A stretch of DNA of 64,000 bases. It comes from UBA7236 sp035439505 (GTDB lineage Bacteria > Bacteroidota > Bacteroidia > Chitinophagales > BACL12). The stretch spans positions 36,740 to 100,739 of the forward strand of contig DAORKJ010000002.1 in the NCBI GenBank assembly GCA_035439505.1, in the 5' to 3' direction. The stretch's first letter is position 1. Every line of letters begins with the position of its first letter. The notes beneath the pieces are model-generated. The model saw only the letters and a list, made by a program, of their open reading frames with translations. It was not told the origin of the DNA and did no database searches. Shown piece after piece: positions 54,270 through 63,320 of the stretch. Both the position numbers and the translations under genes were made by a program.

Positions 54270-55139
54270 TTATTCCACAACTTCAACTTCCGCAACTTGC
54301 AATACTTCTTTATTATCCGTTTCTGCATTATGTACAAATGCAACAACATGCATATTGTCAGCATTCCAATCAGCATTTAAAGTATAAGAATATTCAAACT
54401 CATATACTCTGCCGGCAATATTTTCTTCCGGTAATGCGTCCCCGGCGTAATAGGTTAACATTTTCCTTAGCATGTGATTGTGTTCGTAATCAGGTACCTC
54501 ACCCCCAACATTATCGTCGATTTGTGCTGCAATAATGCCACTTTCGGTTAATGCAATACTTAAATTATTTGTTGTTGTTACGTCATCGGTATATTTAATA
54601 GTAACATGTGTAGTTAATAATCTGGTAGCAGCATCATACGTATTGTCTACATACAAATTAACCGGACTGCTTAAGCTTAATTGTTCATCAGAAAAAGGTG
54701 CTACATTTTCAGGTAATTCAGCGAGGTAATCATCACCACCAAAATCTTTTCTGTCAATAAAAATGGCAGGCCATCCGGTTACAGGGCCTAATAAATATTT
54801 ATCGAGATTATATGCTTCATCTGTTACAAATATTTGATCACCATATAATGGATCACCAAAATAATTATATTCTGCAATTGCCACAACTTTACCTGGATTA
54901 GCATCAATTACATCTGCTATGGCAATATGGCCATCAGGGCAATTCGGACAAGCTGCGCCGGTAAAATCTTCTAACAAAATTATTTTTTGTGAGGCAGCTT
55001 CCGGTGTTTCTAAATATGTTATATAATCAGTCTCAGTGAGGTTAATTTCCGGTCCAACTTCTTTACATCCATTAAACGTTATCACTACAATAGCAGCAAT
55101 GGAAACTATTGTTAAAAATTTATTTGTTATATTTTTCAT
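54270..55139 (-). CDS. Omp28-related lipoprotein with thioredoxin-like CPNC site
   Basis: Lipoprotein of 289 residues (lipobox ending NG-C). It contains EDFTGAACPNCPDGHIAIADV, a thioredoxin-like fold with a CxxC site, as in the Omp28-related family of Bacteroidota. The C-terminal half is beta-rich (ALTESGIIAAQIDDN). ATG 55139 is preferred over 55145 (two residues more). It follows the DUF6029 gene by 17 bp and the two are probably one unit. Confidence 0.85.
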   Translation of the reverse strand: MKNITNKFLTIVSIAAIVVITFNGCKEVGPEINLTETDYITYLETPEAASQKIILLEDFTGAACPNCPDGHIAIADVIDANPGKVVAIAEYNYFGDPLYGDQIFVTDEAYNLDKYLLGPVTGWPAIFIDRKDFGGDDYLAELPENVAPFSDEQLSLSSPVNLYVDNTYDAATRLLTTHVTIKYTDDVTTTNNLSIALTESGIIAAQIDDNVGGEVPDYEHNHMLRKMLTYYAGDALPEENIAGRVYEFEYSYTLNADWNADNMHVVAFVHNAETDNKEVLQVAEVEVVE

Positions 55140-55156
55140 AAACATATTTTAATCAA

Positions 55157-56746
55157 TTAAAATGTTGTTACTAATCCGGCTTTTAATCCGCTGAATGCTG
55201 GTTCGTAACGGCAAACACCACCTGTACAAACTATACCGGCAATTTGTTTTACATAGTTTAACGTAAATCGTGACGATTTATGCGTGTATCCCGTAAATAT
55301 CGAATAATAATGTAAAGCTTCTTCTGTGCGTAAAGGTTCATAATTCCACATATCACTTACTGCAAAACTCCATTTTGGTGCAATATTATATTCTAATAAT
55401 CCATACACCCAGCTGCCATAATCCTGCTCGCATTGCTGATATTGTAATTCAACACGCATCGATTTTTTTCTGTCGAATTTGTAAGTTAATTCAGCAAATG
55501 GTGTTATAGTTTGAACCATTGGGCGATCAGGTTCGTTTTCATAAACTTCCTGATTGTAATTAATTAATTGTCCGCCTAATAATAATTTATATTTCGTTTT
55601 GCGCATTTCGAAATCAACAAAAATTTCCTGAAATAAATCTAAACTATCGTTTGTTACCTTCGAATAATTTGCATTAAATGTATATCCTTTTTTAGGTGTA
55701 AAAGTGGCATTTACCTGATAAGCAAGTTCACCTAATTCCTGGGCCACCGCCTGATATCTTGCAGTTAATCGCAATGAATTTTGTTTGGTTAACGAAGGCA
55801 GGTAGTCCATAATACCATCTAACAACGTTTCATTCGGCGAAGTTCGCATAACCCAATTGTCTACCATACGCAACTGACCGGTTACGCCAAATCCTTTACC
55901 GATTTTGGAGGTGGAATAGGAGAGTGATGTATATAAAACACTTCCATCTTCATCCACTAACTGACCGGTAATATCATTGATAGCTTCACTGCTTTTTTTC
56001 GCATATTCTACATACCAGCTAACATCCTTGACAGTTAATGTATTAAAAATTGAACCTGCATACATATTATATTTAGGTACAAACCTGTCTTCTAAATCAT
56101 AACTGTTTATTTGCCCGACAATGATATCCATATTGTCTTGGTCCATAGTTCTGTTTAAAAATGTGGCTCCGGGAGCAATCACAATTTGTTGATTTTCTGT
56201 AGGAATCATCCCTTCAATGGTCGCCCCTTTAATAATTGGGTCAAAGCGACTGAACAAATCTTTCATTTGCCCACCAAGCACTTTTACTGTCCAGTTTTCG
56301 TTTAATGCATAATCGATTTCCATTCCAAACAAGGCATTGTCTATTCCCAATGGTCGTTCTTCATACGAACGGTAAACAATCCCACTACCAAATTGGGAGT
56401 AAATATGTCCGCCTGTTATAGTTAAAGCATCTATTTTTTTTGAAATATACCAACGTCCAATACCCGCATCAGTGTATGGAATTCCGGGATTGTGCAAGTT
56501 GGCATTATTAAACATATCTAATCGAACACCAATTTCAAGGCCTATAGGTTCATTGCGATAGTAAGTACTCAGCCATCCATAAGCTCCACTTAACAGGTTG
56601 TCGTAATGCGCTGTCCCGGTTGCTCCAATTGCAGAGTCGCTTTGGTAAAACTCAGTGTTTAACTGTAAATCACCTGAAAAACTGCCCTGACCATACACAA
56701 AACCGGTGCTGAAAACAATACATAAAACGCTTAAAATTTTTGTCAT
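55157..56746 (-). CDS. DUF6029 family outer-membrane protein
   Basis: Predicted beta-barrel of 529 residues with a signal peptide (to about 19, FVYGQ). Features such as GGHIYSQFGSGIVYRSYEERPLG and a strand-rich C-terminus match the Bacteroidota DUF6029 family. Function unknown. Its gene neighbours are an Omp28-like lipoprotein (CxxC) and a divergent TlpA-type thioredoxin, a grouping that suggests a shared envelope redox or folding task. Confidence 0.85.
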   Translation of the reverse strand: MTKILSVLCIVFSTGFVYGQGSFSGDLQLNTEFYQSDSAIGATGTAHYDNLLSGAYGWLSTYYRNEPIGLEIGVRLDMFNNANLHNPGIPYTDAGIGRWYISKKIDALTITGGHIYSQFGSGIVYRSYEERPLGIDNALFGMEIDYALNENWTVKVLGGQMKDLFSRFDPIIKGATIEGMIPTENQQIVIAPGATFLNRTMDQDNMDIIVGQINSYDLEDRFVPKYNMYAGSIFNTLTVKDVSWYVEYAKKSSEAINDITGQLVDEDGSVLYTSLSYSTSKIGKGFGVTGQLRMVDNWVMRTSPNETLLDGIMDYLPSLTKQNSLRLTARYQAVAQELGELAYQVNATFTPKKGYTFNANYSKVTNDSLDLFQEIFVDFEMRKTKYKLLLGGQLINYNQEVYENEPDRPMVQTITPFAELTYKFDRKKSMRVELQYQQCEQDYGSWVYGLLEYNIAPKWSFAVSDMWNYEPLRTEEALHYYSIFTGYTHKSSRFTLNYVKQIAGIVCTGGVCRYEPAFSGLKAGLVTTF

Positions 56747-56888
56747 ATCGTTGGATTTCCGGGCACTAAGTTAAAAATGTGCTGTCATATTCTTAACAGT
56801 TCTTTATTGATAAGCCACTTCTTATTCAAATAAGGTCTTAAAAATGGCTTTAGTGCAATAGGTTTTAAGGGTGAAGTTCAAACGCGTG

Positions 56889-56926
56889 TGGCAATATATG
56901 TTAGCCGCAATTATTGCCATTTTTTT
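56889..56926 (+). terminator. Orphan terminator-like hairpin upstream of tlpA
   Basis: TGGCAATA pairs with TATTGCCA over a 15-nt loop and is followed by seven T. No plus-strand gene precedes it, since the DUF6029 gene is on the minus strand. It may end a short RNA or be a leader hairpin. Confidence 0.5.
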
Positions 56927-57002
56927 GTCAAAATCTAACCCTACTGTGAAAAAACGAACCTATCCGGTATTGACTATGGCATAAATATTGACAATCAAAA
57001 CC

Positions 57003-57010
57003 TATCTTTG
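57003..57010 (+). promoter_or_regulatory. Bacteroidota -7 box of the TlpA-type gene
   Basis: TATCTTTG matches TAnnTTTG exactly, 20 bp before the ATG. Confidence 0.65.
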
Positions 57011-57030
57011 AACTGCTAAATCATCAAAAA

Positions 57031-57522
57031 ATGAAAAAAATCGGTCTCTTATTGGCTATTGCCTGTTTTGGTTTAAATAATCTGCAAGCACAAGATGCAT
57101 TGCCGGATTTGACACTTTATGATATTAATGGTAATAAAGTAAACATAGCCGATTTTGGTAAAGACGATAAAATTCAGGTTTTTAGCTTTTGGGCAACCTG
57201 GTGTGTTCCTTGCAAAGAGGAATTGAATAATATCGCTGAGATTTATGAAGATTGGCAAAAAGACTACAATGTTGAACTCATTGCTGTATCTATAGATGAC
57301 GCTAAAACTAAGGCTAATGTGAAGGCATATGCTGAAGGCCAGGGTTGGACTTATACGGTGTTGTTAGATACTAACAAAGACCTGCAACGTATACTTGGTG
57401 GGCAGTCTGTTCCATTCACTGTGGTGACTAACAAGGCAGGTCTCATAACCGATAAACATACCGGTTATATTGAAGGAGATGAATATGAACTTGAAGATAA
57501 ATTGGTGGAACTATCGAAGTAA
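57031..57522 (+). CDS. TlpA-type thioredoxin-family disulfide reductase
   Basis: Periplasmic thiol reductase of 163 residues with a signal peptide (about 1-20, LQAQ). The active site FWATWCVPCKEE (CxxC) is present, as is the cis-Pro region QSVPFTVV. It is divergent from the DUF6029/Omp28 pair, and all three may work in envelope thiol chemistry. A strong terminator follows. Confidence 0.93.
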   Translation: MKKIGLLLAIACFGLNNLQAQDALPDLTLYDINGNKVNIADFGKDDKIQVFSFWATWCVPCKEELNNIAEIYEDWQKDYNVELIAVSIDDAKTKANVKAYAEGQGWTYTVLLDTNKDLQRILGGQSVPFTVVTNKAGLITDKHTGYIEGDEYELEDKLVELSK

Positions 57523-57548
57523 TCACCAGTTTTCTTACCAAATATTTG

Positions 57549-57575
57549 AAGGAGACCAATAGGTTTCCTTTTTTT
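57549..57575 (+). terminator. Intrinsic terminator of the TlpA-type gene
   Basis: AAGGAGACC pairs with GGTTTCCTT (one G-T wobble) over AATA, followed by T residues. Confidence 0.85.
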
Positions 57576-57672
57576 GTGCCCGCTGTTTTGTGTTAAACAC
57601 TGTTAACGATTCATGCTTTTATGGATTTTATAACATCTATTTGTCGTTAAGCAGAATAAATTTGTTGAGAAT

Positions 57673-59679
57673 ATGTTTGGATTGAGAAGAAAATGGAAGT
57701 TTGGATTAATGGTATCTATCCTATTGGCAATAGCCGGAGGAATTACTATGGTAAGTATTTCAAACTGCTCAAAAGCTAATCCCGAACATTCTGCCAAAGT
57801 CGACTCTATAGAAATACAACGATTAATTGCGCTCGACAAAGGCACAATTCCTGTCGAGGCATTTTTTAAAAATCCCGAAAAAACGGCTTTTACTATTTCT
57901 CCTGATGGCGATTATATTGCTTATTTAGGCCCTTATAATTCGCGATTAAATATTTATGTGCAACCGGCTGATATTACAGCAGCACCGGTACGCGTAACTT
58001 CAGGAACTGAGAGGGATATTACCTATTATTTCTGGAAAAACAATACCACATTATTATATATCAAAGATGCTGCGGGTGATGAAAATTATAAATTGTATGC
58101 TATTGATAGAGATGGCACCAATAAACGTGATTTAACTCCGGAACAAAATGTCAGAATTGAAGTAATTGATGAGCTTACCGATTTTCCGGATGAGGTAATT
58201 ATTGCAATGAATAAAAATAATCCGGCATTATTTGAGCCGTATCGATTAAATATTAAAACAGGTGAAAAAAAGCAACTTGCAGTCAATAAGGATATGTCGA
58301 ATCCGATAACCATTTGGAAAGCGGATAATGAAGGTAAATTGCGTCTTGCTGTGAGTGTTGAAAAAGGTACTAAAACGCATTTGTTATACAGAGAAACAGA
58401 AGACCAACCATTTAAATCGTTGCTGGTAAGCGATTGGAAAGATATGGTGGAACCGCTGTTTTTCGACGAAAACAATAAATATATTTATGCATTATCAAAT
58501 TTAAACAGAGATAAAACAGCACTGGTAAAAATTGACCCTGCAAATCCACAAAACCCGGAAATAATTCTTGAACATCCGGATGTAGATATTACCTATGCAG
58601 AACGTTCTCCCAAAAAACATAAGCTGGTTTCAGCATATTATGCTACAGATAAAAAACATTTAGTTTTTTTTGATGAAGATTTGAAAAAAATATATGAGCA
58701 ACTGGCATTAAAATTCCCGGGGGATGATATTTATTTTAATGGCTTCGACAATGAAGAAAAACATTTTATTGTTAGAACTTACAACGATAAAACACCTGGC
58801 GATTTTTATTTATATCACGCTGAAGAAAATAGTATTACGCATCTCGCTACAATAAATACGAATATTCAAAAAGAACAAATGAGTGCCATGTTTCCTATTG
58901 AATACAAAGCCCGCGACGGTTTAAATATTCACGGTTATTTAACTGTTCCTTCCGGTACTTCCGGAAAAAATTTACCTGCCGTAATTCTGGTCCACGGTGG
59001 CCCAACAAGTCGCGATTATTGGGGTTACAGGGCAGATGTACAATTACTGGCAAGCCGCGGTTATGCCGTTTTGCAAGTGAATTTTCGAGGTAGCTGGGGT
59101 TATGGTAAAAACTTTACCACGGCAGGATTTAAACAGTGGGGCAAAAAAATGCAGGACGATATAACAGATGGCGCTGCATGGCTGGTTGACCAGGGTATAG
59201 CTGATAAAGATAAAATTGCCATTTTTGGTTCTTCATACGGAGGATATTCGGCATTGGCAGGTGTTACATTTACACCCGATGTTTACGCATGTGGTATTGC
59301 ATATGTTGGTCCGTCTAATTTATTTACTTTATTAAATAATTTACCGTCTTATTGGGAACCAGAAAAAGAAATGCTTTTTGAAATGATTGGTCATCCGGTT
59401 ACAGACAGTGTATTATTATATAATGCTTCCCCTGTATTTCATACCGAAAATATTAAAGTGCCTTTATTTATAGCACAAGGTGGCAACGACCCACGAGTAC
59501 GTAAAGCAGAATCCGAACAAATGGTGGACGCATTACGCAGCCGTGATCAACATGTTGTGTATATGCTTAAAGAAAATGAAGGTCACGGATTTAAACTGGA
59601 AGAAAACCGTTTGGCATTTTATAAAGCCATGATGGGATTTTTAGCGGAACAAATGCCAACTACTCCGATTAAACCTTAG
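57673..59679 (+). CDS. S9 family (prolyl oligopeptidase type) serine peptidase
   Basis: Exported peptidase of 668 residues with an N-terminal membrane segment that may be a lipoprotein signal (SISN-C). A beta-propeller (about 50-410) precedes an alpha/beta-hydrolase domain. The catalytic triad is S521 in GSSYGGYS, D606 in GGNDPRV and H638 in EGHGF. The stop codon overlaps that of the convergent hemW gene by 3 bp. Specificity (acylaminoacyl or dipeptidyl) cannot be told by eye. Confidence 0.93.
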   Translation: MFGLRRKWKFGLMVSILLAIAGGITMVSISNCSKANPEHSAKVDSIEIQRLIALDKGTIPVEAFFKNPEKTAFTISPDGDYIAYLGPYNSRLNIYVQPADITAAPVRVTSGTERDITYYFWKNNTTLLYIKDAAGDENYKLYAIDRDGTNKRDLTPEQNVRIEVIDELTDFPDEVIIAMNKNNPALFEPYRLNIKTGEKKQLAVNKDMSNPITIWKADNEGKLRLAVSVEKGTKTHLLYRETEDQPFKSLLVSDWKDMVEPLFFDENNKYIYALSNLNRDKTALVKIDPANPQNPEIILEHPDVDITYAERSPKKHKLVSAYYATDKKHLVFFDEDLKKIYEQLALKFPGDDIYFNGFDNEEKHFIVRTYNDKTPGDFYLYHAEENSITHLATINTNIQKEQMSAMFPIEYKARDGLNIHGYLTVPSGTSGKNLPAVILVHGGPTSRDYWGYRADVQLLASRGYAVLQVNFRGSWGYGKNFTTAGFKQWGKKMQDDITDGAAWLVDQGIADKDKIAIFGSSYGGYSALAGVTFTPDVYACGIAYVGPSNLFTLLNNLPSYWEPEKEMLFEMIGHPVTDSVLLYNASPVFHTENIKVPLFIAQGGNDPRVRKAESEQMVDALRSRDQHVVYMLKENEGHGFKLEENRLAFYKAMMGFLAEQMPTTPIKP

Positions 59680-60824
59680 TCGTCGAAAAATAAATCACTG
59701 ATAATTCCATCAGCAAGAAATTTTCCTCTCCAACTAATTGTTATGATGTTTTCATTGGTTATTAATAATCCATTATTTTCTGCAGATTGAATGTTTTGCA
59801 TTAGGGTATTTGTATGTTGTTCACCGAATTGCTGTTTAAACCTGTTCAAATCTAATCCCCACATCGTTCTCAGCGAAGTCATAATGAGTTCGTTCATTTG
59901 TTGAACCTCTGTAAGTATTTCCAACTCACTATAAGGTAATTTATTTTCAACCCCCTGGATATATAAAGCATTATTTGCAATATTCCATTTTCTTTCTTTG
60001 CCATTATAAGAATGTGCAGATGGGCCAACTCCCAAATAATGATTGCCTAACCAATAAGATGAATTGTGCAAAGCATAAGCACCATTTTTTGCAAAATTGG
60101 ATATTTCATAATGTTCAAAACCATTTGCACTTAATTGTTCGGTTAAAATAGCAAATTGTTCTGCACTATGTTGATCGCTGATGCCAACCGTTTTACCGGT
60201 TGCTATAAAATGTTGTAATGCAGTTTTAGGTTCTACTGTTAATGCATAACAGGATATATGATTAACACCATATTGAATCACCTTTTTTATATTAGCTACC
60301 CATTCCAAATGCGATAACATCGGAATGCCGTATATTAAATCTGCTGTAATTTTATCAAATCCCGCATCAACAATTAATTGCAAACTTTTTTCAGCCTGCT
60401 CAGCAGTGTGAGAACGATTCATCCACAATAAGTCCCTTTCATAAAATGATTGAATGCCAACACTCATTCTATTAATCCCCACTGATTTTAATTGTTGCAA
60501 ATAGGTTGTATTAATATCATCGGGATTTGCTTCCAGGGTTATTTCTGCATTTGCATCAACAGGATATGTCGTATAAATTATTTCCATAATGGCAGCCAAT
60601 TCCTCCTGCGACAAAACAGAAGGAGTGCCACCTCCAAAATAAATGGATTGAATAGTTTTGTCTTTTAAATAAGATTTTTGGTCTATCAACTCTTTGTGCA
60701 GCGCTTGTAAAAAAGCCTTTTTCTGTTGCAGTGATGTGGAAAAATGAAAATTACAGTAATGACAAGCCTTCCTGCAAAAAGGAATATGTATATATATACC
60801 GGCTTTATTTTCGTTTATTTTCAT
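59676..60824 (-). CDS. hemW: HemW-type radical SAM protein (coproporphyrinogen oxidase-like)
   Basis: Radical SAM protein of 382 residues. Cluster cysteines are C17, C21 and C24 in CRKACHYC. The family motif GGGTPSVL and the HemN_C-like C-terminal domain are present. HemW acts as a heme chaperone in characterised members, while HemN oxidises coproporphyrinogen. ATG 60824 is preferred over 60857; the extra 11 residues do not match the family. It is divergent from the BamA-like gene. Confidence 0.92.
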   Translation of the reverse strand: MKINENKAGIYIHIPFCRKACHYCNFHFSTSLQQKKAFLQALHKELIDQKSYLKDKTIQSIYFGGGTPSVLSQEELAAIMEIIYTTYPVDANAEITLEANPDDINTTYLQQLKSVGINRMSVGIQSFYERDLLWMNRSHTAEQAEKSLQLIVDAGFDKITADLIYGIPMLSHLEWVANIKKVIQYGVNHISCYALTVEPKTALQHFIATGKTVGISDQHSAEQFAILTEQLSANGFEHYEISNFAKNGAYALHNSSYWLGNHYLGVGPSAHSYNGKERKWNIANNALYIQGVENKLPYSELEILTEVQQMNELIMTSLRTMWGLDLNRFKQQFGEQHTNTLMQNIQSAENNGLLITNENIITISWRGKFLADGIISDLFFDD

Positions 60825-60864
60825 ACTGCAGGTGCAAATGTATCTGTAAATTTGCAATCAACTG

Positions 60865-62405
60865 ATGAAAAGGGCTATTTACGTTATCTTCCTAATGTTT
60901 TTGTTTGGTCATGTTGCTTTGGCACAGGATACTACATGGCTCANNNNNNNNNNNNNNNNNNNNNNNNNNNNNNNNNNNNNNNNNNNNNNNNNNNNNNNNN
61001 NNNNNNNNNNNNNNNNNNNNNNNNNNNNNNNNNNNNNNNNNNNGAATCTGTTGGTTATCCATTTGCAACAATTCAACTGGATAGTATAATATGGGGTGAT
61101 TCGGTGATTAGTGCAGATTTAATTTATCGCAAAAATCAATTTATCGTATTTGATACTTTACTGGTAGTTGGCAATTTAAATGTAAGTGCCAATTATTTAA
61201 TTCAATATACCGGAATTACACCCGGCGCTCCGTTTAATCAGCAATTACTCAATACTTTGGAAAATAGGTTAAAAGAAATACCGTTTGCCACCAAATCAAA
61301 AAATACCAAAATAGAATTTTCGGGTAATCGCGCTAAAATAATTATGTATTTGGATGAAAAACAATCCAGCACTTTCGATTTTCTTATTGGGGTTATTCCC
61401 AACGAAGCTATAACAGGGCGATTAATAATTACCGGCGAAGGCAGATTACAATTGCACAATGTTTTTAATGCTGGTGAATTATTTAATTTCCATTTTTCAA
61501 AACTGGAAAGCACTTCTAAAGAATTACAAACTTCATTAGTTTATCCCTATTTACCAAAATTGCCTATTGGTCTGGAAGGCGCATTTAGTCTGTATTTGAA
61601 GGATTCCACATTTTTAGAACGTACCACAACTGCCGGTGTGTTGTTTCAAATGACAGGCAATAATTATTTCAAAGCGCTGGCAAATTTTTATAATTCAGCT
61701 GTGTTAGCAATTGACACCGGATATATCCTGAGTAATTTACAATTGCCTTCATCTTTAGATATGGTTGAACGAGCCTATGGTTTAGAGTGGAATTTTGAAA
61801 AACTGAATTATCGATTTAATCCTTATAAAGGATATGCATTAAAAATTGGCGCGACTATCGGTAATAAAACAATTAAAGAAAATGCTTCCATTCTTGAATT
61901 ACAAGATCCTTTAAATCCGGAATTTGATTTCAGCACTTTATATGATTCAATTGATCTTAAAAGTTTATCTGTAAAATATCATTATCAACTCGGCTGGTAT
62001 ATTCCGCTGTTTTCGCGAGTAACATTACTATTGCAAACAAGAGGCGCTGCTATCATCAATAATTATTTATTGCAAAATGAATTATATCGGATAGGTGGTA
62101 CTGCATTATTACGTGGTTTTGACGAACAAAGTATTATTGTTTCTCAATATCATATCGGAACATTCGAACTGCGTTATTTATTATCACAAAATGCCTATGC
62201 CGCTATTTTTGCCGATGGGGGATATGCCGAAAATGCAGCAGGCACCACTTTAACTGCTGATTGGCCTTACGGTTTTGGTGCAGGTATAAATTTTGAAACA
62301 AAAGCAGGTATCTTTGGTCTAACATATGCATTAGGCAGCCGTGAGGGCAATCCGGTGCAGTTTAAAAACACCAAAATACATTTTGGTTACGTGAATTATT
62401 TTTAG
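60865..62405 (+). CDS. BamA/TamA-like outer-membrane protein, interrupted by an assembly gap
   Basis: Surface-antigen (Omp85 superfamily) protein. The signal peptide starts at ATG 60865 (MKRAIYVIFLMFLFGHVALAQ). After the N-run, a POTRA-like segment (FDTLLVVGNLNVSANYL) and a barrel with the LRGF motif (TALLRGFDEQS) continue to 62405. The signal-peptide frame and the frame after the gap differ, so the true gap must be 2 modulo 3, not 100. The small size relative to BamA (about 500 residues visible) suggests a TamA-like or auxiliary protein. Confidence 0.82.
60944..61043. other. Assembly gap (100 N) in the BamA-like gene
   Basis: Exactly 100 N with no flanking overlap visible. The length is a placeholder. 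See the frame argument in the gene entry. Confidence 0.97.
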
Positions 62406-63320
62406 GTGAAACAACAACTATTGTTAATATTATTATTGGTTGCCGGTATTTCATTTGCGTTCGCGCAATCTGATACGGGCGCTGCTGTGCAACAAAACCA
62501 GGCTGTACCATTTTCACCACAGCAGCCTCCACCTAAGCCTGCTAAGGTTTACCCGGTTGATACACAGGCCGTTCTGGAAATGTTGAAGTTCGATAAATTA
62601 GGGTACGACAGTTTGTTCAGGATTGAGAGTGGGCCGGTGATGATTCAAAAACCCGAGGTGCAACATGTTACTGCCCGCGATTTCATTTTACCCGTTTTGT
62701 TACTTGTCATGCTTGCTTATGTAACCTGGCTGCGATATGTTTTTGCTAAAGAATTAGGAGAAAACCTCACTGTAATTCTCAATAGCAATTTAGGCCAGCA
62801 GATTTATCGCGACAGAGAGTTCTCTGCCAATATTTTCAAATTGTTAACTTTTGTCAACTTTGCCTTTTGTGCCGGCGTATTTGTGTATTTGTTGACCCAA
62901 TATTTCGAACTTGAACTACCGTTTAAATTAGCTATTTATAATATCGGCCTCTGTATTGGTGGATTGTCTGTTTTGTATTTATTGAAAGGGTTGGTTTACC
63001 GCATAATTGGAGCAGCATTCAAGCTTTCAGCCCCGCTTCAGTTTTTTAGATTTAATGCCTTGGTAATTTACCATTTGTTGGGAATTGGCCTGTTACCCTT
63101 CGTTATTTTGGCCGCATTTGCTGAACCACCTGTTAATAATTGGGCTATTTTTGGCGCACTTATCCTTATTGCAATTGCCTTATTGATAAGGCTTGTTAAG
63201 GGTTTTGCCTCACTCCGACTTACAGGGCGGTTTCATTTCGTGTATTTTTTGCTGTATATTTGCGCCCTCGAAATAGCACCTTTGTTGATAGCCATTAAGG
63301 TTTTCACCAATTGGGCTTAG
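62406..63320 (+). CDS. DUF4271 family membrane protein
   Basis: Inner-membrane protein of 304 residues with a signal-like N-terminus (SFAFAQ), a proline-rich linker (about 36-44) and about seven helices from residue 97. It matches the DUF4271 family of Bacteroidota, which typically precedes hemD, as here. The start is GTG directly after the stop of the BamA-like gene. Function unknown. Confidence 0.85.
   Translation: MKQQLLLILLLVAGISFAFAQSDTGAAVQQNQAVPFSPQQPPPKPAKVYPVDTQAVLEMLKFDKLGYDSLFRIESGPVMIQKPEVQHVTARDFILPVLLLVMLAYVTWLRYVFAKELGENLTVILNSNLGQQIYRDREFSANIFKLLTFVNFAFCAGVFVYLLTQYFELELPFKLAIYNIGLCIGGLSVLYLLKGLVYRIIGAAFKLSAPLQFFRFNALVIYHLLGIGLLPFVILAAFAEPPVNNWAIFGALILIAIALLIRLVKGFASLRLTGRFHFVYFLLYICALEIAPLLIAIKVFTNWA

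Noticed and set aside
60744..60864. N-terminal extension of the BamA-like frame before the signal peptide
   Set aside because: It is antisense to hemW, has no family similarity and is in the wrong frame for the signal peptide at 60865.
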